In this document: positions 1 to 12,338 of the stretch, in pieces
Position numbering within the stretch: the first letter of the stretch is position 1
Layout of the letters: every line of letters begins with the position of its first letter
Source: Paramecium tetraurelia
Lineage: Eukaryota; Ciliophora; Oligohymenophorea; Peniculida; Parameciidae
Assembly: GCF_000165425.1 (NCBI RefSeq)
Contig: NW_001799555.1
Location: 308,450 to 372,449 of the forward strand
Length of the DNA: 64,000 nt
Reading direction: 5' to 3'
The notes under the pieces: model-generated
Database searches by the model: none
Told to the model about the DNA's origin: nothing
What the model saw: the letters and a program-made list of their open reading frames with translations, nothing else
Program-made: the position numbers and the translations under genes

Positions 1-230
1 TTTATTATTTCTAAACCTTTCAAAGAATACTGCTATAAGAATTACGTGTATATGACATACTCGACTCTCTCATTTTCAATAACTATATTATTTGTGTTTT
101 TCAGACCCTCTTAATAATTTTTGGATTTGGTCGACTTTAACTCTGAAATGTAATTATGAATATCATATTGTAGAGATCACTTTGACGTCTATTTGCTATT
201 GATAATGGCAGGTACGATCATTTTAGACAT
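1..230 (-). CDS. Partial unknown protein, runs off left edge
   Basis: The window holds only the N-terminal part, starting at an ATG at 228-230 and reading to the left edge. From that ATG a short exon reads MSKMIVPAIINSKQTSK and then meets a TGA at 179-181. After the TGA the same frame stays open to the edge and looks coding (for example DIHNYISELKSTKSK and NERVEYVIYTQFL). Either a 38-nt GTG...CAG intron removes the TGA and changes frame, or the TGA is read or is a nonsense mutation; I cannot decide. The VEYVIY stretch resembles one in the PI4K protein at 7338-9770, but no domain can be named. It lies 54 bp downstream of the next minus-strand gene. Confidence 0.4.
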
Positions 231-284
231 TATAATTTAAAATATATTGTAAATAAGATTTCCAAGGAAAAGATATTTATGATA

Positions 285-1330
285 TCATCTTTAATAAATA
301 TTATGTATCTATATTATACATCACACATACACATGACTCTGAAAATGTCGAAGTCTCATTATTTAGTTACTACATTTTATTGAGTAAAATACTTTGTTTG
401 AAAGTAATACGTGAATCACCGAATTGTCTTCCGTTTTATTTCAAAACTAAGTACATTAGATTTTCATTTAAAAAGAGGACTTCCCCTGAAGTCTTTTGGT
501 TGGGTCTTTTCAACTCAATCTCATTAGCTGAACAATTGGTTTGGCCAACAATCCAATTAATTAGTTCCTGGTTTGTCTTTTTGGAATCTAGATTATCAAA
601 AGCAATCTTGTATTGTCCATCATCATCCTATTCGACCTATTGGTTATTCTTGCTATTGTTGGGATAATCTGAGAATTGTCTCCCATTATTGAATTTGGCT
701 TCCCTTACAAAAATTTGAATATCATTGCTTATAAATTTGCCATCCTAATATTATGTTCCATATTACTTTCTCTTACAATCTAAATTTTCTGCCTTCCAAA
801 ACCAGTAGTTTCTATGCTTTCTCTGCTCCAGTCACAACTACATATCCCTTGGTGGACTACCTCTACACCTTTTTGCATTCTTCAATTTCACTCTATTTCA
901 GATCGCATCGTTCCAATATGTAATTTACAATTTGGATTGGTACTGTGTTAGGAGGTAGATTTTAGATTTCAACCACTAAGGATTAAATCAAAGAGATACC
1001 AAATTTTTGTTTAGAGTTGTCTGGTACACTGTCTAAGTATTTCTACTTCTTTTTGATTTCCCTTTCAATGGATTTCCCGCCCTTGTAACCACCGGGTATT
1101 CTGTATCCTTACATATCGTAGAAGTTGTAATCTTTATCGAAATAGCCTGCTGGTTCTCCATCTCTGTCATAGTAATTTAATTCCTTATCCACCCAGCCAC
1201 CATAATCATCTACGATATAAATATCAGTTGAGTTGTGGGATTGTGCAATTCGAAATCCTTCTCCTTCGAGACCATCATATTGGATGTACTAGTCAAATAT
1301 GGCTGGGTTGTGTGATGGTCTTCGCTTCAT
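285..1330 (-). CDS. Unknown ciliate protein, 333 aa
   Basis: Read on the minus strand with TAA/TAG as Gln and two 22-nt GTA...TAG introns (745-766 and 309-330), giving 333 codons and a TGA stop at 285. The N-terminal ~80 residues are rich in Tyr, Asp and Gly, with spaced YD/FD elements such as YYDRDGEPAGYFDKDYNFYD. The rest is charged and soluble-looking, with no signal peptide or membrane segment. I recognise no family. The start MKRRPSHNP is the first in-frame ATG and faces the MAP kinase copy across 159 bp, which probably holds both promoters. The small open frame at 380-667 on the other strand is a shadow of this gene. Confidence 0.75.
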
Positions 1331-1489
1331 GAATAAAATAATAATTATTATTATTATAAATAATCGCGATTGCAATCCAAACTATCGAGTTGATGGACAA
1401 GCAATTGTGTAAATCCAGCTGGATGGTTCACTTTTTAGAGTTGATATAGTATTGTACTGATTGTAATTTTTATAAAATAAATAATATTA

Positions 1490-2626
<1,137 letters not shown>

Positions 2627-2646
2627 TTTATTTTAATTAATATAAC

Positions 2647-5616
2647 ATGGATCTGAGTTCCTAACTAAATTAGATGAAATTTATAAAAGGTCTTGATTTT
2701 CGCAAGAATCTCATAGACAACGGACATCTGGGTCAAGGCAACAACATGGTATACAATGTTTCACTCAACGGAAAAATGTATGCATTAAAAGTAAAGCATT
2801 CTTATTTACTAAGTAAGTAATAGTGAATTCCTCCTATATTGAAAATGAGATCAAAATCATGTAATCATTAGCCAACTCTCCGTATGTGATCAATCTCATT
2901 GATTATATGATATTAGAAACAGTCTCTCAAGACAAATACACTTAAAGTCAGTAATTTGCATATTTGCTCATGGAAAAGGGCTAGCAGAATCTAGAGTAAT
3001 ATCTTAAATAAAGAGAGCAGTAATATCTAGATGTCGAAGAATTGCATAGAATTTTGGAATAATTAATAAATATATTTGAAGATCTCCAACAAAAAAACAT
3101 AGCTCATAGAGATATAAAATTAGTTAACATTCTAATCATGGAACCCTTTCAACTCAAAGCTTGCGACGTTGGCTGCAGTTCTCAAGTGGATAGCATTTAA
3201 ACTATCAGTGTTGTCGGAACAAAGTCCTACTTAGCCCCTGAGTTATTGAATGCAGAAACGAATCGACTTAAGCACAATCCCTTTAAAAGCGATGTCTACT
3301 CTTTGGGATTGTGCTTTCTCTATTTAGTTACTCTATAATTATGGAATTCAAGACAGATTGTTGGTTCTAAGATTGAAGAGGAAATAATGGCAGATTATTT
3401 AAAACACGTTAAAAGAATCACTGCTGATGACAATATCATCACTTCAATCCTCAAAAAGATGCTCTAAATCAATCCAAACAACCGACCTGATTTTATAGAG
3501 CTCAAGCAGATCTATACACAAGCGAAAGAATCTCAAAATCAGTTGATTAATTTATCAAAAGGAACAACGTTTGAATCTTTTGAATCACCCAAGAAATCCC
3601 CTTTGTAATTTGATTATCTTTCACCTGATGTCGTAATCAATAGAAGCAGAAATTCAGGATCCAACTTTTACAAGGAGGAAAGATAAAAGTCAGTCAAAAA
3701 TCTACCTTCCAATTTGAGTAACTCGAAGAAATAAAAATCTTAAGCCAATCTATTATCAGAATCAACAAAAAAGCTATAAGTTGTCAAATCATCAAAAAAT
3801 GCTTCCACTTCCAACTTACACCTAAAGGATGCATAGTATTTTAATAAACCTCCTACGCCAAATCCAATCAAACTTACTTAATCTGCTAAGGCGAAATCCT
3901 TCTAAGATTCTGCATCCCCTATTCAAACTCAGAGTAATTTCTAGCAACGACAGTTCTCTAAGTTCCACCAATCTGTTATAGAGAACAAAAAGATTCATAC
4001 TGAGAGTTTTTCTTAGACTATGCCGGCAATTCAAACGAGCATGCTGGCTGATGTAAAGCCTTTTGATGATTTCTTATATTGCGATTATGAAGACCTTACT
4101 AATTTATACCAATTTTAAAATTATGTTTGCCTTTATTAAAATGGATAAAAATCAAATAAAACAAAATGCTTATTGCCTAACAGTTGTAAATTGTTAAATT
4201 TATAACTCAATAATTCAACTCCAGAACTTCATTTATCTCCAGTGAATGATATACAAATTCTCATTCTTGAATTAATTGATGATTCCAATTAACAAGCTCT
4301 TATTTATAGGTGGCCTGAAAATCTTGGTTCTATGTGCTTTTAAGCTATAACATCTCTTGAAATTATTGTTAATACTCAATAACCTTAAACTAATAATATT
4401 ATATAATTTCTTACTAAAATATAGCATATTCCTAAAATTAAATTGATCTATCGATCTGAAATATCAGAATAGGATCATAGAACCATTATTTGGAAATTAA
4501 GCAGATATAACTGCACTTCCTTTGATTTCAGAATACCTAATATTAAGTTGAACTTAACCCAAATCTCCTAATCCTGGTAGTTTAATCAATCTCTGGAAGA
4601 GCTGGCACTAGATTACGAAGATTGTGACATCCATTCGACTTTTTCATTCCTCGTCACATCAATAAGAACAGTAGTATTCAAGAAGTTCTACATTAACTTA
4701 ACAAAACTGCAATCCAAAAACACAGAAATAAGTTTGCTTCTTGAATATTTGGGATCCAAACATTAAATGAGAGACCTAACCTTAATTATGAATTACATTA
4801 CCAACTATGATAAAATGGTATAAGACAAACTCAAGCTTAATATATCCAAACTTAAAAATTTGGAAAAGCTCCAACTATCAATAATTGGAAATAATGTTAA
4901 TTTTGATTTCATTGAAAAACTCTTTACTATTTTTGAACAACTCAAAGAACTGAAGATGGTGATATTGAAGTTTGACAGAGTATTTGAAAAATAAAAAATT
5001 AGAGAACTTAAAATGGCACTCCCCTATTTGCAACCTTATGTGTTATAGTTTTATGGTACAAATAACACATTAACAATCATAATGCATAATAATGATTTGT
5101 AAAAATTATAAGATTATGGAACCACAAAATGTAATTAGGGAAAACTGGTCAAATTGAGTTAGATGTATGAGTGCATTAAGTGTTCTAAAGCTCACTCTTT
5201 CTTTTTAAAACATCAATTTCAGATATGTAGTACATGTGTAACAAATTGCCATTCTAAATGCGACAACTTTAACTTGAACAATACTGAAGCAATAACAGTG
5301 AGTTCGGATTCTTTAACCCAGTGCTAAAATATCCTAAATACTATTAAGAAGAATCACACTTTCATTGAATCAAATGACACAAGAGATTTTAAATGTTACT
5401 GTAACTTATTGGGTAATTGTACATAAGCAATTTGCAATAAGGATAGAAATAGATACGAGATTTAGTTTAAGTATTCTTTATTAGTATTTTAGATGCAAAT
5501 CATGCAACAAAGTACTGTGTCGAATGTGTTCTTCTGATTGTCATTCTTGTCATATCAATAAAGAAATGTATATAAATAACTTTAGATGTGAATGTGATTG
5601 CGATAAACATATATGA
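2647..5616 (+). CDS. Protein kinase with long C-terminal region and Cys/His clusters, 974 aa
   Basis: An N-terminal kinase domain (about residues 20-290) has ALK(QV) after a first intron at 2791-2813 (which ends AAG), a catalytic HRDIKLVNI, CDVG in place of DFG, and an APE-type LAPELL. It is divergent but keeps the key Lys, HRD Asp and metal-site Asp, so it may be active. A low-complexity Ser/Lys/Gln stretch follows (about 290-480). Next comes a long Leu-rich, repeat-like region (about 500-790). The C-terminal ~170 residues carry two Cys/His clusters (CIKCSKAHSF...CSTCVTNCHSKC and CKSCNKVLCRMCSSDCHSCH...CECDCDKH), reminiscent of UBR-box or related zinc fingers. A second intron is 5471-5492. 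The start is the first ATG, 20 bp after the MAPK copy. The substrate is unknown. Confidence 0.7.
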
Positions 5617-5640
5617 AATAATACATAAATGTAATTAATT

Positions 5641-7278
5641 TCATATTAAATTAAATCCAATTAAATATCTTTTGGATAGAACCTAAGTAAGTTCTTTTGA
5701 AGAGCATATTTTTTTAATTGTACTATTGGTCACTTAATTGTAGATTTCTAACATACAAGGTCTAAGAATAATTAATAATTTGTACTCAATAATGATTTGT
5801 AAGTCTTTATTATTAATTTCGATTTCTTTAATTTGTGAACTCAAAATACCGTTATTAATTTGTTCTTCAGTTATCTCCAAAGGTTATTCTGTTACGTCTG
5901 GTAAATTTAATTTTATAGTTGTCCCCTTTTTAAAGTCCTTGTAATCAAAGGCCTCTGGGGGCATGTCAAAATTGAGGACAACATATAAATCAAGTATTTG
6001 TTGCATTGTGTAAATATTCAATTAAACAAAGATTGAATCTAATTCTCTGAGAGATGGAGAGTACATTTTAATTATTTTTTGTGAATTTTTCTCTCTTAAT
6101 AGGATTTGAATTGGCAAAAAGTCGCATGTATAAAAATTATTTTCAAAAGTTACAACTTTCTTTATCAATTTCTTTTATAAAATCTTATCTGGAAATTCAT
6201 GTTTTTCTATGAGAATTCATTTAATATAATTTACCTCCAATGATCAGGATGGCTAATTCTTTATGAACTGGTAACCCAGTCTAAATTATAGTTGATACAG
6301 GATTATCTTAAGTCTTAGTCAATTATTCCATTTGAATGTCTGCTTGCGATGTTTGCTGTAAAAACTGAGGCTCATTTAGCTCTTTCAAAATGAGTCCATC
6401 ATCAACTTTACTTTGGATATACAATTGGAGTTTTTATTGATCAAATTACGCAACGAATGATTGCATATCAAAGAAATTATTCTTAACAACATCATAGAGT
6501 TGTTGTGGGGACAATTCGATGGGTCTAGCTATGTTAGTATTCTTATTGATATAATTGAACTATTGGAAAATAAATTCTAAAGAATCCTTAACCGGATTAA
6601 TTCTTGATCACAACCACATTGGTCTGAAATTCCTCCTTCTGAAAATGATTAACCTTTTAGATCAATCTACTCACGCCCTTTTTTATTTCAATGATACAGT
6701 ATTTCTCTCCAATAATTGTAAGTTGTTTTAGAAGAAATCCAAGGGATCTGGATGAGTATTAAGTATGGCTAAGGCCATTGAAAATGATAATTATAGAGGC
6801 TTGGTCGATTTCTTGTTGACTTCACCTTCGAATTCCCTTATCCACTCTATTTCGAAAGATTTTATTAAAGCAAGTATGGGCATCTTTTGATATTTGTAAA
6901 TTTTCTTGTGATATGTCCTCTCATCTTTTGGGATAGATTCTACTTCTTCTACATCAGTAACTTCAGTGACGACCTTCCTATGCAAAGGTTCTAAACGTGC
7001 AGTAGAATGACCAAATTTTTGAAAACGATGAAATTTAGACAAATCCTAAAAGCCTCCTATCACAAGCAGCTCCAAAGTGTCTAGAACTAAAATCCAGACT
7101 ACAAAAAAGTCCTTCTATAAATTTTCTGTTTACTTTGGACGACTTATTACTTAGACTTTGGAGTCTACTGTACGATGGAACTTCTTTCAATAAGTGGCAT
7201 CTTGCTTTCATTGTAACTGATTTTGCTTCGAGTATTCCTGAGATACGCAGGTTCAAGCAATTTGTGTTGAGTAGTCAT
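5641..7278 (-). CDS. Unknown protein, about 505 aa, tentative splicing
   Basis: Reading the minus strand, frames connect if five small introns are removed: 7115-7133 (19 nt), 7081-7102 (22), 6800-6825 (26, GTG...AAG), 6587-6611 (25, GTG...AAG) and 6207-6234 (28). This yields 505 codons and a TGA at 5641. The two GTG...AAG introns are unusual and could instead be single-base shifts. The protein is soluble, acidic in places (VTEVTDVEEVESIPKDER), with segments such as GEKYCIIEIKKGVSRLI and a long C-terminal part starting GEKHEFPDKIL. I recognise no domain. I place the start at the ATG ending at 7278; an earlier in-frame ATG at 7326 would leave only 11 bp to the PI4K stop upstream. Same strand as PI4K, but no operon is implied. 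Confidence 0.6.
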
Positions 7279-7337
7279 AAATTTAGGGAGAATGTCGAAT
7301 TTTGTATGACTATTGTTGTTGTTCATTAATATAATAA

Positions 7338-9770
7338 TCAAGGAATAATGCCATTTGTCAATTTTTAAAAATCGTCATAATATTTTGTATATCTATTGTT
7401 GGCACTTTGGGTAACTAATTTATGTACATGCTCCTCAAGTTGTTGTTCGTTAAGTTCTAATTTGAATCTAGATCTTTGAAGGCTTTCATATCAAACTTTT
7501 CCAAGCAGGGCAGTTCATTATCGATTTTCATGGCTTCCAAAATGAAGGCGAATTTGTCGACATTCTTTCTTAATTCCAAATAGCCTAACAATAACTTGCT
7601 TTTGAATAGTTGAAACATGCAACTCTCTTATCCATCAAGCAATTCAATGTATTCTTTTGTTAATTTGAATGGGGCTGATTCAAATTTAATCCCTCCAGGA
7701 GCAATAGTCAAGATGAATCCGAAATCTATATGTATTATATGGCCTTGGTTGTCAATTAGGATGTTCCCATTGTGTCTATCTTTGATCTAGAAGAGGTATT
7801 GCAGTAAACTGTAGGAGGCTAAACTTAATATGAAATTGAGTTAAGCTTCTTCAAAGTTGTCTCCGAAGATGCTATTGTAAATTTCCCTTAGATTCATGGA
7901 AGGCATGGTCTTTTTCAATTGATCCATGGACAAGGTATCATTGCAGAATTCTAATATTCCTGAGTCGACTGAAGTAATGATGATATCGTAGGATTTCACA
8001 TAGAGTCCAACTTGGGTTAAGATCTAAGGGAGTATAATTGAAATGAGTACATCTTCAGAAACTTTAATGATTTGCATCATCATTTGTTCTTGCCTCAAAT
8101 CATCTCCTCCTTTGATCAACAAACTTCTCAAACAATAGGAATTGAATTGACCATAAGGAGAGAGAGATTGGATGACTTGTCTTTTATCGTCCCATTGTTG
8201 GTCACTAAATGGGCCACTTTTCAAGTCATTCTAGGAAGGAGACTGCACTTATTGTATTACTTATTGTTAGCCAAAGTTCTTGGAATCATTTAACTATTTC
8301 TAAATTTTCTCAATTGTTCCCTTCTTATTAGGATACTCTGAAAGATTGAATACTAAATAGAATACCATTCGCAATTTAATCAAGAAATGTAATGTTGTCT
8401 AATTCTTTGTCGCTATGTTTTAATTTCTCTTCCTATTTAAACAGATCCTTAAAGTCCTTCTCGTATAATTATTTATTAGTATATGATTGGATTTGATCAA
8501 TGCAACTTCTTCGACGTACAATTAACTCCTTTTTGAGAGGAGGAAATTGCTAATCAAATCTCTTTTTATCTTAATGGAGAATTTATTACCTAGCTAACTA
8601 AATAAAAAAACCTAATTCAATACCTTATCTTTATTCTCCTACAAGAAGTCTTCAAAGACAGTGTAATCAAATTGATGCATGACATCAAATTCCAAAAAGG
8701 CTTAGGAATCTACTGACAATGGCTTTTGGAGAGTGATAAGTTATTGTTCGCGTTATTCATACTCGTCCATATCTACAGTTTCAACTACCAACTTATATGG
8801 TACTCTCTTCTTGGTATTAAATGATTGGGCTTCAGTGTCAATAATGCGAACAACCATCTATGATCTGCCTTTAAACGGCAGGATAATTCCTTTGCAGTAT
8901 TTGATGCCAGGATTATTACGACGAAAACACTCCAAAGCCCTATTTGCTTTTATAAGATTTCGTCTCAAATATAGTTGTCTCTCATTCAGAGGCACATTCT
9001 TAAGATGTAATGATAAAACAGTCAAACAAGTCACAAATCTATGAATAGAATTCACATAATTTGATCTGCTCTCCTTTTCTAGAAATTGATTCTCTGAAAT
9101 TTGATTTACCATAGCTTCTTCTATTTTTTAATCAAATACAGCCACACTATTTTCAGCCATCTGTCTCTCTTTATAAGTATAAGCCTCATAAGACCATTTG
9201 ATCTAGTGATGAGAAATTTGAAAATACTATCTCATAAAATGCTATATGTTCTGCACACTTCTTCAATAAATACTCACCAAGTTGGGGCCATCTTTTTCTT
9301 GTGAATATATAGCTAACTATATGAAATCAAATCAATACACCAATCCTGATAAGTATGTGCTAGTTTCCTCATAATTCAATTAGTCCAGTCTTTCTAAAAA
9401 TTCCTTCAGGGTTGATTCTTAAACATCCTTACATATGATCTTCCTAAAGGATTCGTCGATGCTTTTCTAATTACTTTATTTCATTAATTTAATCTTATAA
9501 AATTAAATGCTCCTATTTTTGATAGCTCTTTATTCTATCTCAGTGAAAGAGTGATCTGTTTGGATCAATGAGTCATAATCTTTGTGTTTAAGGGCTTCAA
9601 AGCTATGAACATATATAACATACTCTACCTAGTTATTATCAATAGAAATGGCTATCCTAGAATATTGTTAAATACTAATGTAGATCTAAGCAGTTGATTC
9701 TCGTTATATTGTATAAAAATGATATATGATTATTATATTCAATCACTCCTGTGGAAATTGCGAGTTGCAT
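7338..9770 (-). CDS. PI4KB: Phosphatidylinositol 4-kinase, type III beta-like, 759 aa
   Basis: Makes phosphatidylinositol 4-phosphate from phosphatidylinositol and ATP, typically on Golgi membranes. The C-terminal half has the lipid-kinase catalytic domain: LIKGGDDLRQEQ (ATP-site Lys), catalytic loop KDRHNGNILID, and HIDFGF (metal-binding DFG), then a III-beta-type tail ending TKYYDDFQKLTNGIIP. Upstream, residues around ISENQFLEKESRSNYV...LHLKNVPLNERQ match the lipid-kinase-unique helical region. Introns fit at 9657-9675, 9313-9338, 9203-9227, 8598-8623, 8338-8365 (ends CAG) and 7468-7496 (starts GTT). With these the CDS is 759 codons. The last intron could instead be a one-base gap, since the residues it removes also align plausibly. 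The start is the only in-frame ATG after an upstream TGA. The gene faces 9983-11964 across 212 bp. Confidence 0.88.
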
Positions 9771-9982
9771 TAAAATCTGATAATTGTGGAGAATCATTTG
9801 AACCAACTAAGAGGGTGTTTATATCAATAAATGAATCAGTGGAGAAGGTATTGTAATAATCTGAATGGTTAAAGTAAATCAATCAACAATCATGTTATTG
9901 GTAGTTAATATGAGTCTTTCATTTAATATACGAAATCATTTTCTATAACTATTGTCAAAAAGTGAAATATTTTATTAATTTT

Positions 9983-11964
9983 ATGTCAAAAAAGAGATTG
10001 GATCGTTTGGATGCTGGATAATGTTCTACTGATCGTAGTCATCATAAAAATAACAACAGTACTGATCTCAATTTTGTAAATCCGTTATTTAATCTTATTG
10101 TAGACTCTCCATTAGAGATTGAATAGCAATGTTGATGAGTAACTACAATCCAAAATTACATTCTTTTCTAAATTCAAACAAAAAGACATGCCTCAAGTCA
10201 ATGATTCTCTGTAGGGGATGGCTCAAACCTTATCTAAAGTCTCATTTAATGAAATTCAGCATCATCAATTACAAAGAGAATATGAGAAGATCAAAACCGA
10301 ATTAGCTTAATTTAGAGCTTAACAAATCAAATTATATTCCACAATCACTAAATTGTAAAAAGACAATCAAACCCTTATGGAGAAGTTAAAGTTTTATGAC
10401 GAAGAAAAACTTAATTTATAAAGAAAAATTTAAATTGAACAGAAGTAAAACGAAGAATTAACCAAAAAACTTAAAAGATCTGAACAGCGAATCTAAATTA
10501 TTCTGGAATCAAACATCATCTTCCAAAAAGATCAAATTAAAACCACACTCTTAGACACCCTACACGAAAATGAGCATTACAAAATGGAAGCCATTCAAAA
10601 GCAAAAAGATTTACAGAAGTATTATATGATAATCAATCATAGACTCTAAATTAATAATAGTAATCTTAACCATAAATTAAATCGACTCACAAATCGAATC
10701 GTTGCAGCTCAAAGACACCAAACAGAATCCGAATTCATTGATCAAGATAAAATGGTTATCACTTTCACTGAAATCCCAACAAACTTTATCTTCAGACACA
10801 TCTTCCAAAATATAGAATGCAAATAATTCATATCAACATCGCTTGAATAAACCCCAGAATAATTTGGCTCCCACTTCAATCTTATACCTTAGGATCAAAA
10901 GAAAATCCATTTAATTTGGCTATTTAATCATATGGTGAATTATCGTGAATTCAGTTAACAGCATAACAATTTTATAATTAAATTGACTGAATTGATAGTG
11001 ATTAAGTATTAATACTAAAAATTATCACTAGAACTTATCCAGAATTATATTCCTTCATCTAAAACATTTCCTAGTTTTTAAAAGTATAAAGACTAACACT
11101 TTGGCTTAGAGATTATTGGACTGGTTTTTTTGAGACAATACAAGAAGGTCAGTCCTAAAAAATCATCTGTTCGAAAGGGTCATTTAAAGATTGCTTAGAA
11201 TAAAGAGAGGCTGTCAATAGTAAAATAATTTTTCAACATTAGAACTCACTGCACAAAGACATCTCCTATATCAAGATAGCAAGGGAGATGATATATATCA
11301 AGAGAACACATACCTATACCCCTTAATCACAGATACTGTTCTACCTGCTGGCCTTTTAGAAGTGTTCCAACCAACACAAAATAACTCCTATTCAGATATC
11401 CAATACTTTACTGCTTTACTAGGTACTTTTGTAAAAATTGTGGTGTAAAAAATTGAAAATGAAATTGTGATGCAAAATGTTGCCAAACAAAAAGACATTT
11501 TAATAAGTCAATTCCTATGCTTGATGTAGTCAAATGACAAGCTATAATTCACAAACTCAGTAAAGGAAATGCAATCTAAACTCTTACAAATTTCAACATG
11601 TGAAATTATCTTTATAGAAAATAATCAAATGTTCAAATATGATCGTTAAGGTTTATAATCTATTAGCTGCATTGCAGGAGTATGTGGACAGATTGCTTAA
11701 AATTAAAAACCTGCCTTCTTTTCCAATCTCACAAAATAAGTACATTATAATCAATTGATTGATATGTATACACTTGCTCCAGTGTATATCTATCCAATCG
11801 TATAGGATAATGAATGCAAAGCAGTTATTGAATTAACATTGACTAATAAACAAATTGATCGTCATCGTTTTAGAGATCCATTGACTAGTTTGAACTAATA
11901 ATCTAATTAAGCTCGGATGTTTTGTGAATGTGTGCAAACAGCCTATCTATGCAAATTTAATTGA
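9983..11964 (+). CDS. Coiled-coil protein with C-terminal GAF-like domain, 634 aa
   Basis: Introns fit at 10076-10103, 11006-11031 and 11220-11242, giving 634 codons. Residues about 60-240 form a long charged, Gln/Lys/Glu-rich coiled coil with no membrane segment. After about residue 330 the sequence becomes globular, and two stretches resemble GAF sensor domains. One contains YQDSKGDDIYQENTYLYPLI, the other QLLQISTCEIIFIENNQMFK followed by GIAGVCGQIAQN-type residues (SISCIAGVCGQIAQ). GAF domains bind small ligands such as cyclic nucleotides. A role as a GAF-containing signalling or ciliary protein is an inference, and neither kinase nor phosphodiesterase motifs are visible. Confidence 0.68.
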
Positions 11965-12338
11965 CTAAATTGATTAAATGTTTTATAATTAAGTCTGTAG
12001 TCTTAAAATAGAGACTATAATAATCTAAATTTAATATTCATGACTGTAAAAAAATAATTCAGAAAAATCTCTTATTATTTTTGAAGCAATAAATAAACTA
12101 ATTATTATAATTGACAGAATTAATATATTCTAAAATATGATGATTGGGGAACATACTAAAGTCTGAGAATTTTCGATAATCTTTGTTGTTTAATTCAAGA
12201 AGCTTAATAGATTCTATATTTAGTTTTGATTCCTAAGTAGGATTAATGAATGTCATAAATGAAAAATGGCCTTTGAATTATTGATTAAATATGATATATA
12301 ATTAAAATTAAACTAGTTTCACGTAATAATGGATCTAG
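11965..12338. other. Intergenic, 374 bp, no gene seen
   Basis: Between two plus-strand genes. AT-rich, with scattered stops in all frames under the ciliate code; no structured repeat seen. It must hold the 3' end of the GAF-like gene and the promoter of the giant membrane gene. A short in-frame start at 12329 (MDLDDDYFEA) lies just before the chosen start of the next gene and may be its true 5' exon. Confidence 0.5.

Noticed and set aside
380-667. 95-codon plus-strand frame
   Set aside because: Antisense shadow of the 285-1330 gene, whose own frame has better composition and clean introns.
7135-7329. 64-codon plus-strand frame
   Set aside because: Antisense to the N-terminal exons of 5641-7278 and no family match.
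8733-9304. Two plus-strand frames of 103 and 67 codons
   Set aside because: Both lie opposite the PI4K helical region and are shadows.
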